Source: Mycolicibacterium neoaurum VKM Ac-1815D (GTDB lineage Bacteria; Actinomycetota; Actinomycetes; Mycobacteriales; Mycobacteriaceae). Taken from it: DNA of 64,000 nucleotides. The translations under genes and the position numbers were made by a program. The notes beneath the pieces were generated by a model. The model was not told where the DNA came from. It searched no databases and was given only the letters and a program-made list of their open reading frames with translations. Shown here one piece after another: positions 1-8,915 of this stretch (its first letter is position 1; every line of letters starts with the position of its first letter). The stretch is from NCBI RefSeq assembly GCF_000317305.3, contig NC_023036.2, forward strand, positions 248,001 through 312,000, read 5' to 3'.

Positions 1-90
1 CGCAGGCTCTCCCAGGAGAGCAACACTCCCCTGGTCGATCTCGCCGAACAGGTCATCGATTCCCGAACCGGGGAGGACCGACCCGTTTGA
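1..90 (+). CDS. ANTAR-domain protein, C-terminal end only
   Basis: An open frame enters from the left edge and stops with TGA at 88-90, giving 29 residues (RRLSQESNTPLVDLAEQVID and a short polar tail). This looks like the last helix of an ANTAR domain, which binds paired hairpins in nascent RNA to cause antitermination; many mycobacterial ANTAR proteins also carry an N-terminal GAF domain. The catalytic or sensory part lies outside the window, so the identification rests on this helix alone and is tentative. Confidence 0.55.
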   Translation, partial: RRLSQESNTPLVDLAEQVIDSRTGEDRPV

Positions 91-173
91 ATTTCCCGAC
101 GTGGGTAAACTGAACCCCATAGACCGTGGGTTCAGGTACGACGCCCATCCGGAGCCATTTTTGTGGAGCCCAG

Positions 174-1160
174 ATGACGTCCGACCCCATTGCTGCTGCC
201 CTGCCCGAGCGCGCAGGCATCGACTCCAGCGACCCCGAGCTGATCCAGAAGTACCTGGACCAGTGCTATTCGACCGGATTCGCCATCACCAGACTCGACG
301 GTGCCGACCGCGGTCCGTGCTCGTGCACGCACTCAAGGGTTGATGTCGATGCCTTCGCGATCGAGGAGATCCGACATACCGGTGCGGCCCAACTGCGGGC
401 CGATCACGTACCGGTAGTGGTGGCACTGAACGTCCTGGCCGGACGCGTCGAGGTACAGCACGGCGGATTCACCGCGGTCGCCGAGCGCGGGTCGTGGATT
501 CTGGCTTCGAGCGGTCTCGGCGCCGTCCGGATCACCCTCGAAGACGCCCAGCTGCGTGCGGTGGTGGTGTCCAAGGCACTGCTCGCCGAGGTCGCAGCGA
601 TCGACACCGAGTCCCCGTCGGTACCGCGCTTCACCGCGCTGATACCGGAGGATGCGCACACCACGCATGCACTCGAGGCCACCGAACGGTTCCTGGACAG
701 CTTGCTGTCACCCGATAACACCACCGACGACCCGATCGTGCTGCGATCCGCGGGCCGGATGCTGGCCAGTGCGATGCTCAGCACCTTCCCCAACGACCTG
801 CCCACGGGCTCCGCGGATGCCGAAACCGCCGCCGACCAGCCCGCGCTGCTGCGCCAGGCGGTCAACTTCATCCAGGACAACGCCGCGCGCGATATCAGCG
901 TCCGAGACATCGCAGCGGCCCTGTACCTGTCGCCCCGCACCGTCCAATACCTGTTCCGGCGGCACCTCAACACCACGCCGACGGCGTATCTGCGGACCAT
1001 CCGGCTGGCGCAGGCGCGCAAGGAACTCATCGCCGGCGACCGATCGGTGACCACCGTCGCGGCGACGGCGGCGCGGTGGGGATTCGCCCACACGGGCCGG
1101 TTCGCCGTGCTGTATCGGCGAACCTACGGCGAGAGCCCGCACGAGACGCTGCGGCGGTGA
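174..1160 (+). CDS. AraC-family transcriptional regulator
   Basis: A 328-residue regulator. The N-terminal two thirds looks like the cupin-type AraC-binding-like domain. The C-terminal ~100 residues hold the two helix-turn-helix units typical of AraC proteins (DISVRDIAAALYLSPRTVQY, then VAATAARWGFAHTGRFAVLY). The ATG at 174 is chosen because GGAG lies at 165-168; an in-frame ATG at 126 has no such site and would add 16 residues unlike the family. The gene stands alone between the ANTAR protein and the STAS gene, with no obvious target operon beside it. Ligand unknown. Confidence 0.85.
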   Translation: MTSDPIAAALPERAGIDSSDPELIQKYLDQCYSTGFAITRLDGADRGPCSCTHSRVDVDAFAIEEIRHTGAAQLRADHVPVVVALNVLAGRVEVQHGGFTAVAERGSWILASSGLGAVRITLEDAQLRAVVVSKALLAEVAAIDTESPSVPRFTALIPEDAHTTHALEATERFLDSLLSPDNTTDDPIVLRSAGRMLASAMLSTFPNDLPTGSADAETAADQPALLRQAVNFIQDNAARDISVRDIAAALYLSPRTVQYLFRRHLNTTPTAYLRTIRLAQARKELIAGDRSVTTVAATAARWGFAHTGRFAVLYRRTYGESPHETLRR

Positions 1161-1290
1161 GCCGTGATGCACTTCGCCACGCGGCCGATGATCGTCGCAA
1201 ACTGGATCCACCGTCCCGGTAGCCTGAAAGCCGGTTGAGCAGCAGCCGTACCGGTCGCCTCAGCGACACCCCGCTTCCAGTGAGGGCGTC

Positions 1291-1644
1291 ATGACAGACA
1301 CACTCCCCAGCGACACCCCGGTGCCCGTCGGCACGTCCCGGCGCGCCCTTCGGATGACCACGCAGTGGCAGGATTTCGACCTGGCTGTGGTGACGGTGAC
1401 CGGCGAACTCGACGCGACCAACACCGATGTACTGCTCGACTACGCGCTGAGCAAGGTCGTGCTGTGCCAGCGGATGGTGCTGGACCTCACCGATATCGAC
1501 TTCTTCGGCTGTGCCGGCTACTCGATGTTGAAGACGCTGGAATACCGGTGCATCCTGGCCGATGTGGTGCTGACGCTGCTGCCCGGCCCGCCGGTACGGC
1601 GCGTCCTCACAGTGTGCGAGTACGCGGCCCGGCACGGTCTCTGA
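1291..1644 (+). CDS. STAS-domain protein (anti-sigma-antagonist-like)
   Basis: A 117-residue single-domain protein with the STAS pattern: VTVTGELDATN near residues 36-46, then a hydrophobic strand VLDLTDIDFFGCAGYSML. In classical anti-anti-sigma factors this strand carries a D-S-S-G-like motif with the serine phosphorylated by the partner kinase. Here the matching residues are G-C-A-G, so that serine seems absent. The protein may act without phospho-switching or through another residue. It lies 47 nt upstream of the LuxR-type regulator on the same strand and may be co-transcribed with it. No anti-sigma kinase gene is nearby. Confidence 0.75.
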   Translation: MTDTLPSDTPVPVGTSRRALRMTTQWQDFDLAVVTVTGELDATNTDVLLDYALSKVVLCQRMVLDLTDIDFFGCAGYSMLKTLEYRCILADVVLTLLPGPPVRRVLTVCEYAARHGL

Positions 1645-1691
1645 CGCGTTCGCCACCGAGCCGTTGCCGTATCGACCCGCCGGGGGCGGCC

Positions 1692-4469
1692 ATGCAAAGA
1701 TCGGCTTCGATGTCCGCGTTGGTCGGCAGGAATGCCGAATGCCAGGTGCTCGACGCGCTGGTGCGCACCGTCCGGGACGGCGGCAGCGATGTCCGGGTGC
1801 TGCTCGGACAGGCCGGCGTCGGCAAGACGACCCTGCTCGGTCATCTGCGCGCATCCGCCGCCGACCTGCACATCCTCGATGCCACCGGCATCGAGTCCGA
1901 GATGGAATTGCCGTACGCGGGTCTGCATCAGGTGTGCGCACCCATCCTGCACCTGCGCGCCGCGCTGCCCGCACCGCAGCGCGCGGCGTTGGAGAGCGCG
2001 TTCGGCCTGAGCGATATCGCACCGGCCCCGGATCGCTTCCTGGTCGGCCTCGCCGTCATCGGGTTGCTGGTCGCCGCCGCGGCGCAGTGTCCAGTGCTGC
2101 TGATCGTCGATGATCTGCAGTGGTTGGACACGGTGTCGGCGCAGACACTGTTCTTCGTGGCACGCCGGCTGCCCGACGTCCGGGTCGGCCTTATCCTGGC
2201 CTTGCGCACACCGATCGACGGTATCGCCGGGCTGCCCGCGATGGCCGTACCGGGGCTGACCGACGACAGCGCACGTGAGCTGTTGGAGTCGGCATTTCCC
2301 GGCCGACTCGACCCGGCGGTTCGTGACCGTATCGTCGCCGAGGCACGCGGTAATCCCCTTGCCCTGCTTGCCATTTCACAGGGACTCAATGCCGTCGACC
2401 TGGCCGGCGGCTTCCAGCGGCCCGACCGGCGCCCGGTGGTCACCGAGATCGAGGATCACTATCTGGCGACGCTGCGGTCACTGCCCCCGGATGCTCGCGG
2501 CGTGGTGCTGCTGGCCGCCTCCGAACCCGTCGGTGACCCGTCGCTGCTGCGTCGTGCGATGGAGGTGCAGCGGTTGCCCGCGTCGGCCGAGACGGCCGCC
2601 CGTGACGCCGGCCTGATCGCCGTAGACACCCGCGTGCAGTTCCCACACCCGTTGGCGCGCAGCGTCGCCTACCGCTCGGCAGGCACCGACGAACGACGGG
2701 CCGCCCATCGCGCGTTGGCCGCAGGCACCGATCCGAACGTCGACCCCGACCGTCGCGCCTGGCACCGAGCGCTGGCGGCCGACGGTGTCGATGCCGACGT
2801 GGCCGACGAACTGGAGGCCTCGGCCCGGCGGGCCCGCCAACGCGGCGGAACGGCCGCCGCGGCCGCGTTTCTCACCAGAGCCGTCGAGCTGACCCCCGAC
2901 CCGGCGATCCGGGGCGCCCGCGCCCTGGCGGCAGCCGAGGCGCATCGCGAGGTCGCCTCGTTCGAGGCCGCTCGGCAGTTGCTGGCGACGGCGCAGCTGT
3001 GCCCGCTGTCGGGCCTGCAGCGGACACAGTGGGCGCAGCTGCGGACCCGCCTGATGTTCGTCTCGGCACGCACCAGCGGTGACGCCCAGGCGCTGCTGTC
3101 CACGGTCGACCAGTTCCGCACGGTCGCAGAACAATTGCAGGTGCTGGACCCCCCGACGGCCGGTGCGGCCTATCTGGAGGCGATGACGGCGGCGGTGTAC
3201 GTCGGCCGCCACGGCGGGGCCAAGGCCACCGAGATCGGTGCGGCCGCCCGCACCGCTTTCGCCGGCACCGAAGGCGGCCGCCCGCTCGATCAGGTCGCCA
3301 GGGCGCTGGCCGACCGGCTGGCGTTGGGCGCCGAGGCCGCCATGCCCGCGGTGCGCGCGGCGCTGGAGGCGCTGAAGGCGGCCGGCCGAGACCAGGTCGC
3401 CGGCGTCGGCAACGACTGGTTCTGGCTCGGATTCCCGGCCGTGCACGAATCCCTGATCCACGAGGCATGGGATGACGAGGGCTGGCGGGACATCTCCGCA
3501 TACGCCATCGCGCTGGCCACCGATCGCGGCGCACTCACCCTGTTGCCCGCATCCCTGTTGGCCCGCGCCGGATCCGAGATGGAAGCCGGTGAACTCGATT
3601 CGGCGCGCGATCTGGTCGGCAAGGCACACGAGATCTCGGTCGCGACCGGATACACGCCGCCGCGGTATCACCGCCTCGTTCTCGCGGCCTGGACCGGCGA
3701 TGATGCCGAGGCCTCTCGGCTGATCGACTCCGCGCTCAAGGACAGCACCGCCCGCGGCGAGGGCCGCATCACCGGGTTGGCCTACTACGGCGCCGCCGTG
3801 CTGAACAACGGCAGGGGCCGCTACCGGGAGGCGTTGGAGGCGGGCCTGCACGCATTCGCCTACGAGGACCTGGGTTTCCACAACGAGATGCTGTTGGAGC
3901 TCATCGAGGCGGCCGTCCGTTGTGATCAGCCCGAGCGGGCCGCCGAGGCCATGGAGCAGCTGCAGGCACGCACACTGGCCGCCTCGACCCCGCGCGCGTT
4001 GGGGTCACTGGCGCGGTCGCGGGCAATGCTCGCCGACGGGCCGGCCGCCGGGGAGCTCTACCTGGAGGCTCTCGACCAATTCGGCAAGACCAGACAGGCC
4101 GCCCAGCTGGCCAGGACGCACCTGTTGTACGGAGAATGGTTGCGTCGCAATCGTTCCACAAAGCAGGCCCGTGAACATCTGCGCATCGCGCATGAGTCCC
4201 TGCACCGCTTCGGTGCGACCGGATTCGCCGAACGCGCGCGGCGCGAACTCCAGGCCACCGGCGCCAAGACCCGCAAGCAGCCGACCGCCGCCGGTGACGC
4301 ACTCACCTCCCAGGAGCAACAGATCGCCCAGCTGGCCGGCCGCGGGCTGACGAACCAGGAGATCGCCGGCGAGCTGTTCATCAGCGCCCACACGGTGGAG
4401 TATCACCTGCGAAAGGTCTTCGCCAAGTTGAACATCCGCTCGCGCCGTGAGCTCAGGGCACACATCTGA
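1692..4469 (+). CDS. LAL-type LuxR regulator with AAA ATPase domain
   Basis: A 925-residue protein of the large ATP-binding LuxR family (MalT-like architecture). Walker A is GQAGVGKTT near residues 39-47, and Walker B is VLLIVDDLQWLD near 135-146. A long helical, TPR-like middle follows. The last ~60 residues form a LuxR helix-turn-helix (LTSQEQQIAQLAGRGLTNQE and onward to a conserved RRELRAHI end). The open frame extends upstream to 1365, but that part overlaps the STAS gene in another frame, so the start is taken as ATG 1692; ATG 1710 is the alternative. The inducer is unknown. It ends 6 nt from the convergent nitroreductase gene. Confidence 0.88.
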   Translation: MQRSASMSALVGRNAECQVLDALVRTVRDGGSDVRVLLGQAGVGKTTLLGHLRASAADLHILDATGIESEMELPYAGLHQVCAPILHLRAALPAPQRAALESAFGLSDIAPAPDRFLVGLAVIGLLVAAAAQCPVLLIVDDLQWLDTVSAQTLFFVARRLPDVRVGLILALRTPIDGIAGLPAMAVPGLTDDSARELLESAFPGRLDPAVRDRIVAEARGNPLALLAISQGLNAVDLAGGFQRPDRRPVVTEIEDHYLATLRSLPPDARGVVLLAASEPVGDPSLLRRAMEVQRLPASAETAARDAGLIAVDTRVQFPHPLARSVAYRSAGTDERRAAHRALAAGTDPNVDPDRRAWHRALAADGVDADVADELEASARRARQRGGTAAAAAFLTRAVELTPDPAIRGARALAAAEAHREVASFEAARQLLATAQLCPLSGLQRTQWAQLRTRLMFVSARTSGDAQALLSTVDQFRTVAEQLQVLDPPTAGAAYLEAMTAAVYVGRHGGAKATEIGAAARTAFAGTEGGRPLDQVARALADRLALGAEAAMPAVRAALEALKAAGRDQVAGVGNDWFWLGFPAVHESLIHEAWDDEGWRDISAYAIALATDRGALTLLPASLLARAGSEMEAGELDSARDLVGKAHEISVATGYTPPRYHRLVLAAWTGDDAEASRLIDSALKDSTARGEGRITGLAYYGAAVLNNGRGRYREALEAGLHAFAYEDLGFHNEMLLELIEAAVRCDQPERAAEAMEQLQARTLAASTPRALGSLARSRAMLADGPAAGELYLEALDQFGKTRQAAQLARTHLLYGEWLRRNRSTKQAREHLRIAHESLHRFGATGFAERARRELQATGAKTRKQPTAAGDALTSQEQQIAQLAGRGLTNQEIAGELFISAHTVEYHLRKVFAKLNIRSRRELRAHI

Positions 4470-4475
4470 GGCGGC

Positions 4476-5141
4476 TCATGCGCCGTGTCGGTCACCCAGC
4501 ATCACGATGTTGTCGGCGAGGTCGTTTCGGGGGATGGTCAGGTTGTTGGCCGGGAAGGCCGGGTCCGCGTAGCCGATACTCAGCCCGCACAGGATCGTCA
4601 ATTCGTCGGGGATGCCGAGCTGTTGCCTGACGAGGTCGGGATACAACGCGGTGGACACCTGGACGCAGCTGTCGATACCTCGGTCGGTCAGCGCCAGCAG
4701 CAGGGTCTGGACGAACATGCCGACACCGAGCGCATCGGGAAGCCCGAGATCGCGGTGCATACACACCATGCCCGCCACCGGCGCGCCGAAGAAGTCGAAA
4801 TTGCGCAGCTGCGCCGCCCAGCGGGCCTCGGCATCATCGCGCGCCACCCCCATCGAGCCGTAGACCAGCGCTCCGAGCTCGCGTCGGAGCGCGGCGAACG
4901 AGTCGGGTAGGCCGAGGTTCGCCGGCGGATTCGTTCGCGCCTCGGCCGACAGGGCGGCGCCGAGGGTGTCCCTGGCCGATCCGGTGGTCAGGTAGAGCCG
5001 CCAGGGTTGCACGTTGGAGTTGGACGGGGCCCGCATGGCCAGCTCCAGCGACTCGGTCAGCAGCTCCATCGGAACGGGTTTGTCGCGCAGGAACATCCGG
5101 GTGGAGCGGCGGCGCTGTACGACGTCGGTCAGGGTGCTCAT
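4476..5141 (-). CDS. Nitroreductase-family FMN oxidoreductase
   Basis: A 221-residue member of the FMN-dependent nitroreductase family. The N-terminal motif RRSTRMF binds FMN phosphate in relatives. MRAPSNSNVQPW is the second conserved block, and a Gly-rich stretch (ILCGLSIGYADP) closes the fold. It probably reduces nitro or quinone-like compounds with NAD(P)H in the cytosol; the natural substrate cannot be read. ATG 5141 is preferred over the upstream ATG at 5156 because it overlaps the stop of the preceding NmrA-like gene as ATGA, implying translational coupling. A two-gene redox unit is likely. Confidence 0.88.
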   Translation of the reverse strand: MSTLTDVVQRRRSTRMFLRDKPVPMELLTESLELAMRAPSNSNVQPWRLYLTTGSARDTLGAALSAEARTNPPANLGLPDSFAALRRELGALVYGSMGVARDDAEARWAAQLRNFDFFGAPVAGMVCMHRDLGLPDALGVGMFVQTLLLALTDRGIDSCVQVSTALYPDLVRQQLGIPDELTILCGLSIGYADPAFPANNLTIPRNDLADNIVMLGDRHGA

Positions 5142-5887
5142 CGGGCACCGAGCCAATCGACGAGCCGGGTCATTGCCAGCTCGGCGCCGGGCCCGGTCAC
5201 CAGGCTCGTCTCGGTGACCGGGGTTCCGAAATAGGTGGCATCCGGGTCGGTCACGATGCGCAGCCGGTCCACATCCGGCAGCACCAGGGCGGCGAGTTCG
5301 GCGAACGACATGGTGTCGGGTCCGCCCAGGTTGTGCACCCCATCGATCGGAGCCTCGCCGGCCACCCGCGCCAGCACCGCACTCACCTCGGCCGCGGCGA
5401 TGGGCTGGATCAGTGCATCCGGCGCGTGGACCACGCCGTCGGCGATCAGCGAGCCGGCGATCATCTCGGTGAACTCGTGGAACTGGGTGGCCCGCACGAT
5501 GGTGTAGGGAACACCCGACTGCGCGATGGTGTTCTCCTGCACCACTTTGCCCCGCAGGTATCCGCCGCCGCGCAGACCGTCGACACCGACGATCGACAGC
5601 AGGACGTAGTGCCGCACACCGGCTTTCTTCGCGGCGCCGCTGATGTTGGCAGCGGCGGCGGTGAAGAATGCCAGCGCGGCATCATCGTCCATGGTCGGCG
5701 AGTTCAGCACGTCGACGACGATGTCGGCACCCGACAGCGCCTCGGCAAGGCCCGTGCCGAGGGCCGCGTCCACTCCGGATCGCCGGGATGCCGCCCTCAC
5801 CCGGTGTCCCGCAGCGGTGAGCATGTCGACCAGCGGTGCACCGATCTGCCCGGTGGCGCCGATGACGGTGATGTTCTCGGTGGTCAT
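5138..5887 (-). CDS. NmrA-like NAD(P)-binding protein
   Basis: A 249-residue atypical short-chain dehydrogenase (NmrA/SDR a5-like). Residues 4-15 hold the nucleotide-binding motif ITVIGATGQIGA, followed by an Arg-rich turn (RVRAASRRSG) that suggests NADP preference. There is no clear YxxxK catalytic pair, as in NmrA proteins that sense redox state rather than catalyse. ATG 5887 is favoured because a GGAGA site lies upstream; the longer frame to 5998 lacks family-like sequence. The stop overlaps the nitroreductase start (ATGA). A second NmrA-like gene lies at 10797-11630. Confidence 0.85.
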   Translation of the reverse strand: MTTENITVIGATGQIGAPLVDMLTAAGHRVRAASRRSGVDAALGTGLAEALSGADIVVDVLNSPTMDDDAALAFFTAAAANISGAAKKAGVRHYVLLSIVGVDGLRGGGYLRGKVVQENTIAQSGVPYTIVRATQFHEFTEMIAGSLIADGVVHAPDALIQPIAAAEVSAVLARVAGEAPIDGVHNLGGPDTMSFAELAALVLPDVDRLRIVTDPDATYFGTPVTETSLVTGPGAELAMTRLVDWLGAR

Positions 5888-5994
5888 GGTCGTTGTCTCC
5901 TCACGGTGCGTGAACTGCTCCAGAAGAGAGTCGCACCGGGAGGGGGCAGCCGAATCACGGAAAGCCCGTAGTCCCGCAGGTGAGCGGTGGCCGG

Positions 5995-7215
5995 TCAACC
6001 GGCCGTCAGCAGGATGTACTGGGCCGCCGTGCGCTGGTGCACATCGGGCAGGGCGTCGCCGTTCACCTCGACCGCGTACTCGCCGGCCAGGGCGACACAG
6101 TAGAAGGACTTACCGCGGGTGGCACAGTGGCTCTCCGGCAAGTTCGGCACGGCATCCACGGCCGCGCCCTGGTTCAGGATTTCCTTGCTGAAGGCGTTGA
6201 CGATCATCAACGCCGAACCCGGGTTGCGCGCCTGATACACACTTGCCGCAGCCATCGCGACCGTGGTGACGCCGGTGTCGGAGAACAACGTCTTCGATTC
6301 CAATGGGTTGGTCTGGAAGTGCATGGCGCCGCGCTCGTCGTACACGGCGTTCTTCGTCGAACTCGGATTGGATTCCGCCGGAATGGTTTTGGCAAGGAGG
6401 CCGGTCGGGTCCAGCTCCACCTCGCCGAGCGCGTTGGGATCTGCGGGAGAAAACTTGTCGACCCGGGGCGCCTGCAGATCGACGACCTTCTGCACCAGTG
6501 TCGCCGCCATGTCCAGCCCATCCACGGACTGGGCGAGTTGCATGAACACAAAGGGGCCGTGCGGGGTGAAGGAACGGATGACCGCCCACGGCTTGTCCGA
6601 TCCGGTCGGGGTGAACGGGTAGGTGAATGCCAGGGTTTCGGGGTGCCCGGGAATCGTCGCCGGTACGGGAGTGGCGCCGCGCACCGCCTGCTCGGCCGTC
6701 GCGCTGTTCATATCTGTCGCGGCCGCCTGGGCGGCGGCCGGGTCCGGGAACCGCATGACCGCATTGATCAGGATGTGCTTGTCGGGCGCCTCCCGCGCGG
6801 ACGCGAAACCGTTGACGAAACCATGGCTCTGCGCCCGCTGCGCCACACTGTCGGGTGAGAACTGGGACAGCGTGGTGGGAGTGTCCAGCAGGTAGAAGGT
6901 GCTCAGGTACGGGGAGATGAGCTCGCGGTGGGCCTCCCACGGGCCGACGACGTGATCGGCCAGCCGCTGGGCATCGACCACCGCCCCGGTCTTCGGGTCA
7001 CCGGCCCGGCCCAGCGGAGGACGAGGCACCGTCGGATAACGGCCCGCGTCCAGTTGCGCCGGACTCACGATCGGGGGCAGCGAGGTCTGCGGAGCCGATG
7101 CGGCCGGGCCGACCGGGTCGCCCGGGGCCGGGGACTCCGGAGACGCACAACCGGTCAGCATGGCCATGACGGCAGCGGTGCCGACGGCCGCGGGGAACAC
7201 ACCCATCCTCTTCAC
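5995..7215 (-). CDS. DUF7373-type mycobacterial lipoprotein
   Basis: A 406-residue exported lipoprotein. The N-terminus MKRMGVFPAAVGTAAVMAML is followed by the lipobox LTGC, with Cys near residue 23 as the lipidation site. A Pro-rich linker comes next, and then a large globular domain resembling mycobacterial lipoproteins of unknown function (DUF7373-like, from memory). No catalytic motif is visible. It lies 50 nt downstream of the Ser/Thr kinase gene on the same strand, so co-expression with the kinase and the upstream cutinase-like gene is plausible. Function unknown. Confidence 0.75.
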   Translation of the reverse strand: MKRMGVFPAAVGTAAVMAMLTGCASPESPAPGDPVGPAASAPQTSLPPIVSPAQLDAGRYPTVPRPPLGRAGDPKTGAVVDAQRLADHVVGPWEAHRELISPYLSTFYLLDTPTTLSQFSPDSVAQRAQSHGFVNGFASAREAPDKHILINAVMRFPDPAAAQAAATDMNSATAEQAVRGATPVPATIPGHPETLAFTYPFTPTGSDKPWAVIRSFTPHGPFVFMQLAQSVDGLDMAATLVQKVVDLQAPRVDKFSPADPNALGEVELDPTGLLAKTIPAESNPSSTKNAVYDERGAMHFQTNPLESKTLFSDTGVTTVAMAAASVYQARNPGSALMIVNAFSKEILNQGAAVDAVPNLPESHCATRGKSFYCVALAGEYAVEVNGDALPDVHQRTAAQYILLTAG

Positions 7216-7265
7216 GCCCCGACCCTAACCCTGGGCACCGGCTCGCGTGCCCGGCTACCGGCGAA

Positions 7266-8855
7266 TCATTGCGCCGCACCGTACTCCAGCGCGCGTTCCG
7301 AAGAATCCACCCGCCCGTTGCTGGAGATGGTCAGCAGGTCGGGCATGACGGCGTAACGTGCGCCGTCGGCGGGATTGACGGCGACGAATCCGGGACCGGA
7401 TCGCTGCGCGTTGCGTATCTCCAGATTGGCGCCGTCACGCAATCGCTCACCGCGGTAATAGAAGTCGCCGGATGCGGTCTGACAGATGATCGCCAGCGAC
7501 TGGGCGGTCCTGATCAGCGCGACCGGTGAGCTGGAGCTGTCGCAGCGGGCCGAATGCCCGACGAAACCTTGGGAGTCCGTGCCGGATATCCCGTCGACGG
7601 CGGCCGTCGACGGTCCCGCCTGCGACGGCCCGGTCGGCTCCGATGACTGTGCCGGGGCGGCCAGTGGCGATCTCGATGACGGCGCGTCACCACCGCCTAG
7701 TACCAGTGCCGACGCCAAAGCCGCTGCGATGGCGAACAATCCGATGGTTGCCAGCGCCACCGTCCACCGCGCGGACACCCGACGTCTGGCGCGCGGCGGC
7801 AACGGGGTCACCACCGAGGGATGCGGTCTCGGGTGCACGGCAGAGTACCGCTGGGTTCCCGCCGGCGAGCCGACAAGATTGGGCACCGCCGGCGAGCCGG
7901 CAAGATTGGGCGCCGCCGGCGAGCCGGCAAGATTGGGCGCCGCCGGCGAGCCGGCAAGATTGGGTACCGCCGGCGAGCCGGCAAGATTGGGTACCGCAGG
8001 CGGGGCGAGCGGCCGCGCGTTGTCGACGGCCTGCACGGCCGCCCTGGCCAACTCACCCGCGGTCGGATACCGCAGGCCCGGGTCCTTGGCCATCCCTCGG
8101 GCGATCACATCGTCGAACGTTCGGCTGACCCCACGGCGCATGATGCTCGGCCGCGGCGGTGCGGAGAACATGTGTGCCGCCCACACCTGGCGGACGTCCT
8201 CGCCGGCATACGGTTCCAGACCCGTCAGGGCCTCGTACAGCACGCAGGCGAGCGAGTAGACATCGGCCGCCGGGGCGCCGCGGTCGCCGCTGAAACGCTC
8301 CGGCGCCAGGTAGGCACTGGAACCGACCACAAGACCCGTCGAGGTCACCGCGGGTTCTCCCCCGCCGTGCGCGATGCCGAAGTCGACCAGGTATGCGAAA
8401 TCGTCGGCGGTCAACAGGATGTTCTCGGGTTTGACGTCGCGGTGCACCAGGTTGGTGGCGTGTGCGGCATCCAGTGCCGTGGCCACCTGGGCGATGATCG
8501 ACACGGCGCGGCGCGGCGCGAGTGCACCCTGGTCGCGCAGGACGTCCTTGAGGCTGGGCCCCTCCACCAGGCGCATGTCGATGTACAGCACACCATCGAT
8601 CTCACCGAAGTCATGCACGGGGATGATGTGCGGCGCGTGCAACCGTGCGGCCAGCCGGGATTCGCGACGGAACCGGTCCCGGAAGCTGGGGTCGGTCGCC
8701 AGGTCGGACCGCAGCAGCTTGATCGCCACCACGCGGTCGCGGACGGTGTCGTACGCGCGATACACCTCGCCCATGCCGCCCACGCCGAGCACGGATTGCA
8801 GCTCGTAGGGGCCGAACCGGGCGCCCAGCCTGGAGCCGCCCTTCACGGAGCCCAC
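7266..8855 (-). CDS. Transmembrane Ser/Thr protein kinase (PknE/PknH-like)
   Basis: A 529-residue receptor-like kinase. The glycine loop (VLGVGGMGEVYRAYD) is near residues 22-36, the catalytic Lys at 46, HRDVKPEN at 138-145 and DFG at 158-160. The activation loop contains VTSTGLVVGSSAYLAPE. After the kinase domain, residues ~288-332 are five 9-residue repeats (PNLAGSPAV type), then an Arg-rich stop and a transmembrane helix (~365-387). The extracellular ~140 residues contain two cysteines and are compact, unlike PASTA domains. Start GTG 8855 has AAGGA six bases upstream. It phosphorylates proteins in response to an unknown external cue. Cutinase-like and lipoprotein genes flank it on the same strand. 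Confidence 0.92.
   Translation of the reverse strand: MGSVKGGSRLGARFGPYELQSVLGVGGMGEVYRAYDTVRDRVVAIKLLRSDLATDPSFRDRFRRESRLAARLHAPHIIPVHDFGEIDGVLYIDMRLVEGPSLKDVLRDQGALAPRRAVSIIAQVATALDAAHATNLVHRDVKPENILLTADDFAYLVDFGIAHGGGEPAVTSTGLVVGSSAYLAPERFSGDRGAPAADVYSLACVLYEALTGLEPYAGEDVRQVWAAHMFSAPPRPSIMRRGVSRTFDDVIARGMAKDPGLRYPTAGELARAAVQAVDNARPLAPPAVPNLAGSPAVPNLAGSPAAPNLAGSPAAPNLAGSPAVPNLVGSPAGTQRYSAVHPRPHPSVVTPLPPRARRRVSARWTVALATIGLFAIAAALASALVLGGGDAPSSRSPLAAPAQSSEPTGPSQAGPSTAAVDGISGTDSQGFVGHSARCDSSSSPVALIRTAQSLAIICQTASGDFYYRGERLRDGANLEIRNAQRSGPGFVAVNPADGARYAVMPDLLTISSNGRVDSSERALEYGAAQ
7861..7995 (-). repeat. Five tandem 27-bp repeats inside the kinase gene
   Basis: Five direct copies of a 27-bp unit start at 7861, 7888, 7915, 7942 and 7969. 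They differ at only a few bases (cgacaag versus cggcaag; gggcacc, gggcgcc and gggtacc). They encode five 9-residue units of the type PNLAGSPAV in the juxtamembrane linker. The unit length is a multiple of three, so copy-number change would lengthen or shorten the linker without frameshift. Confidence 0.95.
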
Positions 8856-8915
8856 ATCTGGTCCTTTTCGTTTCGGAGGTCGCCGACGGGTTTCCCGCCG
8901 CGCAGCGATCCCTAA

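Noticed and set aside
1365..1691. Upstream extension of the LuxR-type regulator
   Set aside because: It overlaps the STAS gene in another frame and is Arg/Pro-rich shadow sequence.
7861..7995. CRISPR array
   Set aside because: Repeats are directly abutting without spacers and are in-frame coding units of the kinase gene.
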